DNA from: Bathynomus jamesi
Lineage: Eukaryota > Arthropoda > Malacostraca > Isopoda > Cirolanidae
DNA: 64,000 nt
Assembly (NCBI GenBank): GCA_023014485.1
Contig: JAJOZX010001726.1
Span: forward strand, 62,001-126,000
Direction of reading: 5' to 3'
Of the stretch, positions 35,063 to 46,379 are shown piece by piece. The notes below the pieces were generated by a model. The model made no database searches. It saw only the letters and a list, made by a program, of their open reading frames with translations, and was not told the origin of the DNA. Position numbers and translations under genes: made by a program. How positions within the stretch are numbered: the stretch's first letter is position 1; each line of letters begins with the position of its first letter.

Positions 35063-35896
35063 TCATTGACGTCCCACCTCACCAACGTATTTGAAAGAAT
35101 AGTTAGAGAGAAAATCTAGGTTTTTTTGGAGACACTGGAAAGATTCAACGAAAATCAGCACGGATTTCGATCAGGATGATCATGCCCATCACAACTTATA
35201 GAACACTATAACTATATCCTAGATGCAGTGGAAGGCAATGAAAACTATGTCATATACACGGATTTTGCTAAAGCTTTCGACAAATGTGATCATTGTCTAA
35301 TAGCACACAAAATGAAATATATGGGAATAACAGGCAAAGTGGGAAAATGGATCTACAACTTCCTCAGAGAACGTCTACAGGTCGTCAAAATTCAAGGTGT
35401 ATATAAACATCAGAATCGGAAGTACGCAGCTCAGTACCACAAGGTACAATACTAGCCCCACTCCTGTTCATTATCATGCTAACAGACACAGACAGTGGAG
35501 TAAACAGCAACAGTATAGTAACATCCTGTGCAGACGATACAAAGATCAGCAGAAAAATCAGCGATGCAAATGAAGTGGAGGTCTTGCAGAGGGACACGAA
35601 CAAAATATACAAATGGACAGAGGACAACAATATGACATTTAACACCGAGAAATTTCAGTTCTTGAGATATGGTAGAAATGAGGAACTTAAACAGAGTGTA
35701 TATTATTCTCCAGGTAAACAGGGAATTCAAAGCATGAAAGCGATCGATTTGGGGATAATAATGACCGATGATGCGAAATTCGAAACACAAAATCAGATAG
35801 TGATAAATAAAGCAAAAAGAGTCGCGGAACAGGCACTAAGAACGTTCAGAAGGAGGGACAGGACAGTAATGATTCCCCTGCTAAAATCACTGATTA

Positions 35897-37853
35897 CACT
35901 GGTCAACAACAATTTTGTCACAAGGGTTTTGATGGGTGTTCTAAGTGTACTTTTTCATGCTGAATCTAAATATGAAATCAGATTTTTTCTATCAGGCTTA
36001 GTTTACTTGTGACGCTATGTTCATTTTTTCCTCATTTAGCATGATCACCGGATAAAAAAATAATAACATATATATAATTAAGTATATAACTATTATAATA
36101 TAAAACATTATAAAAATAATAAATATAATAATATATTATATTAATTAATATAACTATAATAAAATATATTAATATTAATATATATGTTGTATTAATTTTT
36201 CTGTAAAATTAGTACAATTTATTCCTTTGGGGAGAAAGTTCTGATAATGCTGGCAGGATAAATTTGGTCGGAGCAGCAGACTGTGCAGGTTGAAACATGT
36301 TTGTACCTGTTCAGACATGAGCCTAGTTTCTGTGTGTAAAGCAGCTCCAAGTCAGTCTGCTTGTAAATGTCAGTGTTAACAGCTAGTGTCTGTTGTTTCT
36401 TGTTAATTTTACACCAGTGTTGTATTCATATAGATGTTTTGTAGTGCCGCGGGACTGTCTGAATCATCCTAATTCCTTTTGTTATGTATGTGGTGATCTA
36501 ACTTTAAAATCCCAGAAACGTAACTTTACACCATTAGTAAAAAAATGCTATGAACTTTATTTCGGATGTAAAGTAGGCGATCAGGACAAGAGTTGGGCCC
36601 CTTACATTTGTTGTGTGACATGTGTAAGACTACTTACAGGATGGCTAAACGGTTCACGTCACATGCCATTTGCTATTCCAATGATTTGGAGGGAACCCAA
36701 AGATCACACAACAGACTGCTATTTCTGCCTGGTAAATACAAAGGGGATCACTTCAAAAACAAAGAGCCTTATGAAATACCCTAATCTACCGTCTGCAATG
36801 AGACCAGTTCCCCAGTGCTCAACTTCCAGTACCAAATCCTCCTGAACATGTAAGTTTAAGTGATGAGGAATCAAACGTAGCTGTAGCATATCACGAGGAA
36901 AAAGATGAAGACATTTCTGATCCAACATTCCAGGCTACCTGTTCCTCCAATGAACCACATTTACTGTCACAAGGAGATCTAAATGACCTAGTTCGTGATT
37001 TGAAATTATCTAAGAAGCAGGCTGAACTTTTAGGTTCAAGATTAAAGGGTTGGAATCTACTGCAACGTGACACTAAAGTTTGTTTTTTCCGCAGCCGCCA
37101 TGATGAACTCAAAGAATGGTTCTCCCATGAAGATGGACTTGTGTTTTGTAAAGATGTTAATTCAGTCATGGGGGCTCTTGGTCATGAACATAACGTGGAT
37201 GAGTGGCGATTGTTCATTGACTCCTCAAAAGTCAGCTTGAAAGCAGTCCTTCTTCACAACGGAAATAAATTTCCTTCTGTACCTATTGCACATGCTGCAA
37301 ACATGAAAGAGTCATACGACAACATGAAGTTGCTTTTAGAAAAGTTTCAGTATCACAAATATAAGTGGAATATCTGTGGAGATCTGAAGGTCATTGCACT
37401 TTTGCTAGGGTTGCAGCTAGGTTACACCAAGTACTGTTGTTTTTTATGTGAGTGGGACAGTAGGGACAAGCAAAACCACTACGTTAAGAAGGATTGGCCA
37501 AAACGCACCTCACTTGTTCCAGGCAAGAAAAATGTTGTGAATAGTTCACTTGTTGACCCTGAGAAAGTGTACCTTCCTCCTTTGCATATCAAGCTTGGAC
37601 TTATGAAAAACTTTGTTATAGCGATGGATAAAGCGCAAACAGGATTCACATACTTGAGAAATAAGTTTCCCCGGATCATATTTTAATAAGTATGTAACTA
37701 TATGGGTTTTTAAAAATTAAATTGCATGTCACACAAAAACCAGACCTGATAGAGAAATTTTACAAACTTATTTGGATTCAGCACAGAAAATACTATAAGA
37801 ATAAGGTATTTTCATTCTTGGGACACGAAAAAGTTTTTTTTTGTTGCCTAGTG
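35897..37853 (+). mobile_element. Family A element A-4
   Basis: The left end CACTGGTCAACAACAATTTT (35897) matches the end of A-5 (CACTGGTCGACAAAATCGAA). The right end …TTTTGTTGCCTAGTG (to 37853) matches A-5's right end TTTGTTGACCAGTG with two changes. Flanks are TGATTA left and TTATTA right, a possible imperfect 6-bp duplication. It lies directly between the left 8-bp duplication and the left end of B2, so it inserted after B2. Confidence 0.7.
36444..37685 (+). pseudogene. Family A putative transposase, copy A-4, C-terminus lost
   Basis: The protein begins at 36444 with VPRDCLNHPNSFCYVCGD; A-5 has MPRKC there, so the ATG has become GTG. The Cys-rich N-terminus (CYVC, CCVTC, DCYFC) is followed by RHMPFAIPMIWREPKDHT, then DLNDLVRDLKLSKKQAELLG, LFIDSSKVSLKAVLLHNGN, CGDLKVIALLLGLQLGYTKY, CFLCEWDSRDKQ and LPPLHIKLGLMKNFVIAMDK. 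It ends at a stop (37683-37685) after NKFPRIIF, so the GERFHQ part is deleted. One frame break near 36840. The best preserved central region of all family A copies here. Confidence 0.8.
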
Positions 37854-37858
37854 TTATT

Positions 37859-40800
37859 AGGGTGGAGTGAAAATATTAAACCGTCTTGCCTCACTCATGA
37901 TTTGGTGTATTGACCCTCTAGAAGTTCTAAAAAGATAATATTTTCTTTTTAGGACCCTCCACCCGCCGCATTTTTGCCGAAAACAAAATGGCGGAAAGTC
38001 ATAGTTTGAAAGACCCCTAGTTTAATATCTATCTGTGTTTGAGAGAAGATATCGCATTATATTGTGCGTTATTTGGTTATAACTATGATAACGAGTAAAT
38101 ATATTCACACAACACAAGCGATACTTACTAATCACCAACTACTTAAGAACCCACAGACGCTTATCTAAATATCAGTCTCACTCGAGGTCAATGACATCTT
38201 GCATATGGCTGATAAGGGATGGGGGTAGGAGCCGCATGCTGCATATTGTAGCATGGGTGGCTACAAAGACTACTGAGTAAAATATGTTTACATTTTAATT
38301 TTAGAGTTTATATATAATTTGTTTTAACTAATTCCGTGTTTTGTGTTTTTTCAGATTTTCATAATGTGATATTTCTGTAGAAATTTAACCTCAGATCTAA
38401 ATATGGCAAAATCCCTACTAACTAGACAGTCGGTGAAGCAACATTTTCTGTTCGGAATTCCAAGTGAATTGCCACATAATGTCTTACCCTCTAATATGCA
38501 GGTTGGGAGATATTCTCTTCTACTGAAGGAAGGCTCATCTGCAAAATTGACAAATAATGATATTCTCGAAACGATAGCAGAAGCATTGGTCGAAGTGTGG
38601 AAACGTTCATCAATACCCAAAATGAGTAAAAAATCCATAATTACCAAGCTGAAACGCTTTACCGACAAGGTTACGCAACTCAGTTGATTCAAAAGCAGTG
38701 CGAAGCTTATTGAATTGTTCAAAAAATCATTGGTAGAACTCTCTGACATTTGTGCCTGTAAATGCAACTTGGTTTCGCACCAAGATTTTGGCTGCCGAAA
38801 AAGCGGATGTAAAGAAAAACATATTATTTGTGTTTGTTCAAAAGAATCAAGAATACCCAAAGAAGAACTGGAATTCCTTGAGGATCAGAGGACTATGCGA
38901 AATATGGTGATTGGAGGTGTGGATGTTACCCGTTCAAGATCTTTAGCAAAAAGAAATGAAAGAAAGTTGAAGGAGCAACGAGGAAGTAAGCGAAGAAAAA
39001 TAATCATGCATGAAGAATTCGAAAAGGTAGTCATTGATGTGCTTTCACCTGATACTAATACTGATCTCTCTAGTACTGAAGAAAGTTCAACAACTGAGTC
39101 TGAATATGAATGCTCCAACATTCAAATGAGAGCCCCTTTACCCAATCTCGCCATGGAAGCCGACAGATTTGGTGTTTCAGATAGGGCTGCATCGGCCATT
39201 GCTTCAGCTACTTTGGTAGATTTGGGTATCATTACCGAAAAAGACAGTGACTTTTTTATTGATCGAAGTAAGGTGAGAAGAGAGAGACAGAAATTGAGAA
39301 AAACATTACAAGTTAAAGCTGCACAAAGTTATGGTGATGTTAAAGCTTTATATTTTGATGGGAGAAAAGACAAGACGTTGGTAAAGACAAATAAAGATGG
39401 TAAATGGTACCAGGATATAATTGTTGAAGAACATTATGTACTATTGAGTGAGCCTGGTGGAGAATACCTTAACCATTTGAGCCCTAAATCTGGAAAAGCA
39501 AGTGATGTATCTGAATCGTTGTTCGCTTACTTGAATGAAGTGACACTAGACAGAATCTCCAGGTGATAGGGTGCGAGAGTACGAATGTCAACACTGGGTC
39601 TAAAGGTGGCATAATCCATTTCATCGAGCAGAAGCTGAACCGACCATTGCAATGGAGCATTTGTATGTTACATACAAATGAACTTCCCTTAAGGCATCTG
39701 TTTGAGCGATACGACGGGAAAACAACTGGACTAAGATCATTCAGCGGATTTATTGGTAATGCTCTTAAGACTTGCCATGAGATGCCTGTGGTAAAGTTCT
39801 CCCCAATTACGGATGGGGCCGATAGCATCCCAGTTCTCACAGATGAACTCACAGAAGATTTTAGTAATGATCAACAATACATGTTCAGAATAATTGGGGC
39901 CATAAGAGAAGGATATATTAACTGAAGCCTAGAGAAACTCAAGCCTGGTCCCCTTAACAACTCTAGATGGTTAACTCTAGCTACAGACTATGTCGTTATT
40001 ATGTCTCCCAAAAGAATCCCTCCAGAGAGTTACGTAGCCTTGTTCTGTTCGTAGTAACAAACTATGGTCCTAACTGGTTCAATACAAAATTTAAACCGTA
40101 TCTGCCTGATGGATCCAAACATATCTTTGATGCGATAAAAAGGTTCAACCTGTTACCCTAAGATATACAAAAAGTTGTCCAACCTTATATATCACGGAAT
40201 GCCTATTTTGCTCACTCGGAAAATATTCTTCTATCAATGCTGTTAGATAGTGAGCAAAACCTGCGCAAAGTTGCAATCGATCGAATAATACAGACAAGAA
40301 AGTGTAAGGAAGCCAATACAAGGAAAATCAGAGAATTTAGAGTACCAGAATTGAACTTCAAAGCATCACATTGGACAGACATCATCTTCTGGGATAGGAT
40401 TGATATCAGTGAACCACCTTTCACTTTTAAATTGTGTGATGAAGAATTGCTTGAGTACGAAAAAAATGTTTCAAAGTTGAGCAATACCCCCATTCACACA
40501 GAACGTCGAAAGAGCCATGAAGTTGGTTACAGATGCATCAGCATCAGTAATATCACAAGAATCAAGAGACGGATTTATTAGGTCCAGAATAAAAAGACGC
40601 TCTCTGCTTCCCTCACTGGAAACCAAAAAGGATCTGATGTCTCTCCTGAAAAAATAATAATATTTGAGATGAGTGGGTTTTATATCGCATTCAAATGTAA
40701 TTGATTTACGGCATCCAACCAAGTGAGACCAGATACAATTTTATTTCAGTACAATGTATTTGCATACAATGTATTTGCAATGCATACAATGTATTTGCAA

Positions 40801-41084
40801 TGCATACCACTGCATGCACAATGGTGTTTTTTTCGTATAGTTTTGCATTATAAAGCGTTTTTCTTCAATTAGTTTTTTGATAGAACACTTAGTTTTTATG
40901 TTATGAGCATATTTTTATTTATGGACAACCGGCGGATGGCCATTTTGCTTTTATGTAAAAATCCGAGAGATGGTTTGAGTTACAAACATTAAATGACTGA
41001 ATACATCATTTTTATGTTCTAATACACCAAAAAACAAGTGAGGCAAATAAATTTGAAATAAAAAGTTGTGTTTCACTCCTCCCT
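37859..41084 (+). mobile_element. Family B DNA element B2 with 8-bp target duplication
   Basis: Ends AGGGTGGAGTGAAA (37859) and complement of AGGGAGGAGTGAAA (to 41084) match with one mismatch, and TTGCCTCACT lies inside both. ACTGATTA stands right of the element (41085-41092) and also at 35889-35896, left of A-4; removing A-4 brings it next to B2. So B2 entered LINE-alpha copy 2 with an 8-bp duplication and A-4 then entered the left junction. Confidence 0.75.
38403..40657 (+). pseudogene. Family B putative DDE transposase, copy B2
   Basis: The start ATG 38403 follows a 3' splice-like CTTTTTTCAG-type tract ending at 38354. The N-terminal domain (to 38687) has LPSNMQVGRY and IPKMSKKSIITK, as in B1 and B3. 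After a frame change comes the Cys-rich module CACKCN, CRKSGC, KHIICVC (38745-38840), then EELEFLEDQR. Core motifs are LYFDGRKDKT, CESTNVNTG, CMLHTNELPLRHLF and NSRWLTLATD; the C-terminus has FTQNVERAMKLVTDAS and ends at TAA 40655-40657. The second expected Asp reads Glu (CEST), near a frameshift. Other breaks are near 38690, 39565, 39925 and 40510. Confidence 0.75.
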
Positions 41085-41092
41085 ACTGATTA

Positions 41093-41705
41093 CACCAAAA
41101 CTTGAATCCTGCTCAATCTTGACGTCCCCATACAAAAAGGAAGAAACTAATAGACTAGAAAAAACTCATGAGACATTCCACAGCCAAGATTGATGGCTGC
41201 AAAGAACTCAACTACTAGGAAAGACTACGTAAACTAAATTTGTACTCCCTGAAAAGAAGAGAAGGGTACACCATAATCTACATATAGAAAATGATCGAAA
41301 AACTGGTACCAAACCTAAAACTAAACCCAATTATCATTCAAACAACGCTGGAAAATAGGAAAGGCAGAATGTGTAGTGATCCCAAATTAAAGGCCCGACA
41401 AGGGACCTGTTCAACACTGAAGGAAAATAGCTTGGTTGTCAGGGAGACAAGACTTTTTAACCAGCTTCCAAAGGACCTCAGAAACGTTACAAGGGTGAAA
41501 GTTGAAGTCTTCAAGAGAAGACTAGATGCCTGGCTCAGGACGGTACCAGATGAGCCGGTGTACCTGGCTATGTGCGGTGGAGAGCGCAAGAAAGCAACTC
41601 GCTCCTCCACCAAGCCAGACCTAGAGGCGGGGCCACCAGCTTGACCTTCGTGTTAAGAAAGACCAACACACGGAACATCAACGAGGTTAACGAGTTTATA
41701 TATAT
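41093..41705 (+). pseudogene. LINE-alpha copy 2, 3' segment
   Basis: Continuation of 34447-35896 after the A-4/B2 insertion: THEIPKLE-type text (ITPKLESCSILTSPYKKEET), the 64-residue block once, then NQLPKDLRNVTRVKVEVFKR to a stop at 41642-41644 and the 3' untranslated region ending in ATATATAT near 41705. Frame breaks near 41170-41290. Confidence 0.85.
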
Positions 41706-41865
41706 CTTTCAACCTTTCAAATGTTCCGCGCGATGATTCCTCATTTCACAAAGGCCAAACTTGTCGCCCTCCTCTCGAGTTGGCCTGGTGAAGTAGGGAG
41801 TTGGTTTCTTGTACTCTCCACCTCACATAGACAGGTACGCCCGGCTCATCGGGGATTGTTCTGAG

Positions 41866-43085
41866 TCATGCGTGTAATCTTCTTTTGAAGATGTCCACCG
41901 CAACATCACTCGTGTTCCTTAGTTCTTTGGGCACCTGATTAAACAGTCTTGGTCCTCTCACAACAAAACGATTTTCTTTCAGGATTAAAGATGTTCCCTG
42001 TCTAGCCGTTAGTTTGGGAACACGACATTTTGTTCCTTTTCTACTTTCCACTGTTGTTTGGGGAGTTATAGGGTTCAGAGTAAGATTTGGAGCTAGTTTC
42101 TCCATTATTTTCCAAGTGTAAATAATGGTGTATCTCTCACTTCTCCTTTCCAGTGAATATAGGTTTAATTCGCGTAACCTTTCCCAGTAATTTAGTTCTT
42201 TGCACCCATTGATCTTGGCTGTGAAGCTTCTGTGAATCCCTTCTAGCTGTCTAATGTCTTCTTTTTTATATGGTCATGTTAGGACTGAGCAGTATTCCAA
42301 CTTGGGTATGATCAGTGTTTTCAATAGAGGAATCATTATATTCCTATCCTTTCGTTTAAAGGTTCTCAGTATCTGCCCAGTTATTCTCTTTGCTCTGTTT
42401 ACTGCTATCTTATTTTGTGTTTCAAATTTCGCATCATCAGTCATTACAACTCCTAAATCTTTTGCTTTAGAATTTCTCTGAATTTCCTGTCCATCTGGGG
42501 TATAGTATTCGATGGAATTTAGGTCCTCCTTTTTTCCATACCGTAACAATTGAAATTTCTGTGTTAAACTTCATATTGTTGTCTTCCGACCAATTGTAGA
42601 TTCTGTTCATGTCTGTTTGTAGAGATCCTATATCCTCTGGGTATTTTTCTACTGATCTTTGTGTCATCGGCAAAGGATGTTAATGTGCTGTCTCTGGTAA
42701 CGTCCTCATCTATGTCAGTTAGCATGATTAGGAAGAGTAGTGGAGCTAATACTGTTCCTCGTGGTACTGAGCTGAGGACCTCTGATTCTGATGAAGATAT
42801 TTCTTGAATTGTAATATAACGACTTGCCGCCACTCACTAAGGAAATTATATATCCATTTCCCTACTTTTCCTGTTATTCGTTATTCGTATATATTTCAGT
42901 TTATTTATTATGATTCCATGGTCACACTTGTCGAACGCTTTGGCAAAGTCTGTGTATATTACGTCATAGTTTTCATTACTTTCAAGTGCATCAATAATGT
43001 TGTAGTGTTCCATTTGTTGTGATTGGCATGATCTGCCTGACCGAAATCCATGTTGGTTATCATTTAATTTTTTCTGAGTTTCCAA
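41866..43085 (-). pseudogene. LINE-alpha copy 3 reverse transcriptase
   Basis: Open pieces read HGFRSGRSCQSQQMEHYN, YTDFAKAFDKCDHGIIINKL (43085-42846), SSVPRGTVLAPLLFLIMLTD and SFADDTKISRKI (42833-42564; catalytic FADD kept), then YTPDGQEIQRNSKAKDLGVV (42549-42274) and a C-terminal piece to 41866. The 64-residue block occurs once. Diverged about as far from copies 1 and 2 as they are from background, with frameshifts between all pieces. The more N-terminal region continues at 43700-44080 beyond the inserted hAT. Confidence 0.82.
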
Positions 43086-43141
43086 AGTCAGATTTTTTCT
43101 CTAACTATTCTTTAAAATATTTTAGTGAGATGAGATGTAAG

Positions 43142-43698
43142 CAGAGATGGGCAGTAACGCGTTACATGTAACGACGTTACGTAACGATCGTTACAAAAGT
43201 AACGAGTAACGGTAACGCCTGAAAGATTTTCAAAAGTAACGATGTAACGGTAACGCTTTGCAAGTTTTTTATCAATGTAACGGATTTTTTCGTTACTCGT
43301 TACTCGATACTTGACATTTGAATTTGATAACATTGCCATTCCATTCATGAGGACTATTGAATGCAATTCACTATTCCGTGTTAGTGGCAACAACTAAATT
43401 TATATTTTCTAGGTCTCTTCATCTTTCCCAAAAATCATTGGGGTGCAAATTATTGTGCAATATATCGTTCTTAAGAGAACAACATTTATATAGTCAATAA
43501 TAGCAGCTATTAGAATTGATGTGGTATGGCTGCCATTTGTAAGTTTATCTGTAGTTTCAAAATACGTGTGAAGACACATAAACAAATATCAAATGTAACG
43601 TCGTTACATGTATCGAGTAACGGTAACGCTTTAAGGATTTTTAAAAGTAACGAGTAACGGTAACGCCGCCCAATTTAATGTAACGGTGCCCAACTATG
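43142..43698. mobile_element. Non-autonomous hAT with GTAACG repeats
   Basis: Ends CAGAGATGGGCAGTAACGCG (43142) and, as complement, CATAGTTGGGCACCGTTACA (to 43698). Flanked by GATGTAAG at 43134-43141 and 43699-43706 (8 bp). Many GTAACG/CGTTAC words lie inside both ends. No transposase; the interior 43390-43560 is unremarkable A/T-rich DNA. Confidence 0.88.
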
Positions 43699-44080
43699 GA
43701 TGTAAGCGACACTGGCCTATAGTTTTTGGCCTCGGATCGATCTCCTCCTTCATATATTAGGACTATGCTCGCTCTTTTCAGGATGCCCGGTATTCCGTGT
43801 CTAGTGATCGTCTCCATATCCAATATAGGGGCTCAGCGATTGCATTCTTGAAGTTTTTGATCAGTGGCATTCCATTTGTCCGGTCCTGCCGCTGAGTGTG
43901 CTTTTAGTTACCCTATAGCTTGCGTAATGTCATCCGTCGTAAAGTCGAAGTACGTTATACTTTCCCCTTGTAGTTCTTCAAATAACGCGTTTCTATCGTA
44001 TATAGTTTGTCAGTTTTTGGAGTACTGAAAGATGATTCGTTCTGAGCTCTTAATATTTCGGATACTTCTGTTAGATTATA

Positions 44081-44640
44081 CTAGCAAAAGATCGGCGCTA
44101 CGCGCCGATTTTGCTAGATCTGCGGTGCTTGGACCTTCGACCCAAACCGAATTGTGGGCCTACGGCGTATTTTATTTTGAACATCAATAGCCCTTTATCT
44201 GGATATCGTTCCCATTCCTCTCACCTTGGGCCTCAGTAATTGGGGTGCCTGTGGCCCTCCAATTACTGGCGAACCAATTATTCGGTCAATAAAACTACAA
44301 AAAAGAACGCAGCCATGAAAATCTAAAACTTCACAAATCTTGATACGATGAACTCGGATGTGAAGCTCAAGATTTTCATGACTGCGTTCTTTTCTATAGT
44401 TTTATTGACCAAATAATTGAACCGACAGTAATTGGGGGGTCGCAGGCCCCTAATTACTGGGGGTTCAATTGTTTGGTCAATAAAACTATAGTCATGAAAA
44501 TCTTAAGCTTCACAAATATTGACACAATGTGAAGCTCAAGATTTTCATTGCTGCGTTCTTTTCTATAGTTTTATCGCGGTGCTGGGGGCCCTCGGGCCCA
44601 GTAATTGGTGGTGGTGGTGGTGGTGGGGGGGGGGTCACAC
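44081..44640. repeat. Foldback repeat D1 (CTAGCAAAA ends, CAGTAATTGGGG units)
   Basis: Begins with palindrome CTAGCAAAAGATCGGCGC/TACGCGCCGATTTTGCTAG. Then come inverted units AAAGAACGCAGCCATGAAAA and TTTTCATGACTGCGTTCTTT around 44305-44395, each followed by TAAAACTATAG/CAATAAAACTA and a CAGTAATTGG word. The same units recur at 45895-46260 and inverted at 47205-47565. Confidence 0.75.
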
Positions 44641-44769
44641 ATATTTTCGTTCATTACTCATCACCCCCATCCACCATACGAAGTTTGGTCGAAATCGGTT
44701 CAGAAACGTAAAAGTTTTTTCTTCGGACAGACAGGCACACACATTTTTGTGAAATTATAATAGTAATGA

Positions 44770-45005
44770 TGCCCGATTAGGTTAATTAAATGGCCGGTTA
44801 GGTCAACTGAATGCCCGATTAGATTAATTGAATGCCCGGGTACGTTAATTGAATGCCCGGTTAGGTTAATTGTACACCCTTGACGATTGGTTAGGTTAAG
44901 TCATGATAAAGACAACGAAAATATCACGACTTAACCTAACCAATCGTCAAGGGCGTACAGATGACCTAACCTGGCATTCAATGAACCTAACCGGGTATTC
45001 AATAA
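44770..45005. repeat. Palindromic stretch of GGTTAGGTTAATTGAATGCC units
   Basis: Repeated 20-24-base units with GGTTAGGT and GAATGCCCG on the left and their complement on the right, turning around near 44910. Related to the interior of the foldback MITE at 21274-21858. Confidence 0.75.
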
Positions 45006-45009
45006 TTTT

Positions 45010-45740
45010 ACCATAGGTTTCGTAATGATCTTGTTGACGTCATTTAATGTCTTAAAATTAATTATTTAATTGCTATTTTCTTACTTACAGCGACAGGCAT
45101 AATGATATTAGGATACCTAATAGAAAGTTTGTAATATTTTAAAGTGGGGAAAATAAATAATTTTCTAAAAATGATCTTCAACTATAAAAGCGCATCTAAT
45201 CAGATAACTTAATTAATGTATTTCTATGACAACTAAAAAATAGAATGATAAATCAATATCCTATCAAATTATTTGTGTATACGTAAAATTATTTGTACAA
45301 AAGCCACAGTAATAAAACGCACAAAAGTCACGGTAAATAATCTCGAGTGTGGCTCGTTTAACTTTAAATGTGTTTATTTAAATTGCCCGTTTTAATTATG
45401 TAATTTTTTGTATTGAATCGATAAAGAAATCTTTTGTGAATCGAAAAATGTTAAAATTATAACAAATATCAAAATATTTTGTATAAAAATCATTGAATTT
45501 TGAAAATGGTTTTGTTTTTAGTTTTTTGTAAAAAGTTCTTTATGAATTTTAAAAATATATACTTTTTTAAATTGAATCGATAAATAAATCTTTTGTGAAT
45601 CGAATGATATTAAATGTTTAGTAAATATTGACTTATTTTGTGCCAAAATTATGATTAAAAATGAAAAATTAAAAAAATGCGTGTACAGGCATGGGAAGAA
45701 CTGTACCCCTAAAAGGGGAGAAGGAATTATGTTAGGGAAT
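45010..45740. other. No gene seen; A/T-rich
   Basis: Very A/T-rich sequence with a locally repeated ATTGAATCGATAAA-AAATCTTTTGTGAATCGAA phrase (45411-45446 and 45571-45602). No coding pattern. Confidence 0.5.
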
Positions 45741-45744
45741 TTTT

Positions 45745-45845
45745 TTTTAGCATGGGCACTGCACAATAAAAAGACGCATCGAATGGTGAAAACCGCATTG
45801 TTCTACACCAATTGTAGCGACCTGTAGGTGTGCGCAAAAAAACAT
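45745..45845. repeat. About 95-bp dispersed repeat (three copies)
   Basis: The sequence GCACTGCACAATAAAAAGAC through GTAGGTGTGCGCAAAAAAAC recurs inverted at 46555-46655 and direct at 47705-47810, each time followed by a (TA)n tract. Confidence 0.8.
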
Positions 45846-46261
45846 ATATATATATATATATATATAAGGCTTCATTTCTGAAATAGTACAGTATATTAGA
45901 CTAGCAAAAGGTCGGCGTAGCGCCGATTTTACTAGATCTGCGGTGCTTCGGCTGAATTGTGGGCCAACGGCGTATTTTATTTTGAACATCAGTAGCCCTT
46001 TATCTGGATATCATTCCTATTCCTCTCACCTTGGGCCTCAGTAATTGGGGTGCCTGCGGCCTTCCAGTTACTGGCAAACCAATTATTCATTCAATAAAAC
46101 TACAGAAAAGAACGCAGCCATGAAAATCTAAAGCTTCACAAATCTTAATACAATGAGCTCGGATTTGAAGCCTAAGATTTTCATGACTGCGTTCATTTCT
46201 ATAGTTTTATTGACCAAATAACTGAACCGACAGTAATTGGGGGCCCTGCGGCCCGCCAAAT

Positions 46262-46372
46262 CATAGTTTTCATTGTTTCGAGTGCATCAATAATATTGTT
46301 ATAGTGTTCCATTAGTTGTGATAAGCATGATCTTCCTGACCGGAATCGATGTTGGTTATCATTTTTTTTTTC
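46262..46372 (-). pseudogene. LINE-alpha fragment carried in both arms of the foldback
   Basis: Minus strand gives NQHRFRSGRSCLSQLMEHYN, then NIIDALETMKTM, the block before YTDFAKAF in LINE-alpha. The inverted copy is at about 47098-47195. The frame is short and clearly non-functional; the match shows the foldback's ancestor captured LINE sequence. Confidence 0.75.
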
Positions 46373-46379
46373 TGAGTTT

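Larger units (their letters stand above)
34447..35896 (+). pseudogene. LINE-alpha copy 2 reverse transcriptase, first segment
   Basis: Blocks from the linker (NKHAPLLGP near 34470) through DFTSEDVARAIGQMKPHSAA, YTDFAKAFDKCDHCLIAHKM and the catalytic region near 35530 match copy 1. Here the aspartates are preceded by Cys (CADD) rather than Phe (FADD). A tRNA-derived SINE interrupts at about 34821-35062. The reading stops at 35896 where elements A-4 and B2 are inserted; it continues at 41093. Several frameshifts. Confidence 0.85.
41706..44080 (-). mobile_element. LINE-alpha copy 3, tail to tail with copy 2
   Basis: Minus-strand LINE-alpha sequence from the 3' end (about 41706) to the start of the reverse transcriptase (about 44080). 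Its 3' end abuts the 3' end of copy 2. A non-autonomous hAT sits at 43142-43698 with its own target duplication. Confidence 0.85.

Noticed and set aside
37859..41084. B2 as a LINE- or LTR-type insertion
   Set aside because: It has terminal inverted repeats, no reverse transcriptase and no poly-A or long terminal direct repeats.
42804..43022. Plus-strand open frames opposite the LINE-alpha copies (for example 8439-8897, 9751-10152, 42804-43022)
   Set aside because: They are shadows of LINE coding sequence on the other strand.
44770..45005. Interstitial telomere array (TTAGG)n
   Set aside because: TTAGG words are spaced about 20-24 bases apart with AATTGAATGCCC between, not in tandem.
45843..45866. 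CRISPR-like or satellite array around the TA and dispersed repeats
   Set aside because: These are microsatellites and inverted repeats without regular spacers; the genome is eukaryotic.
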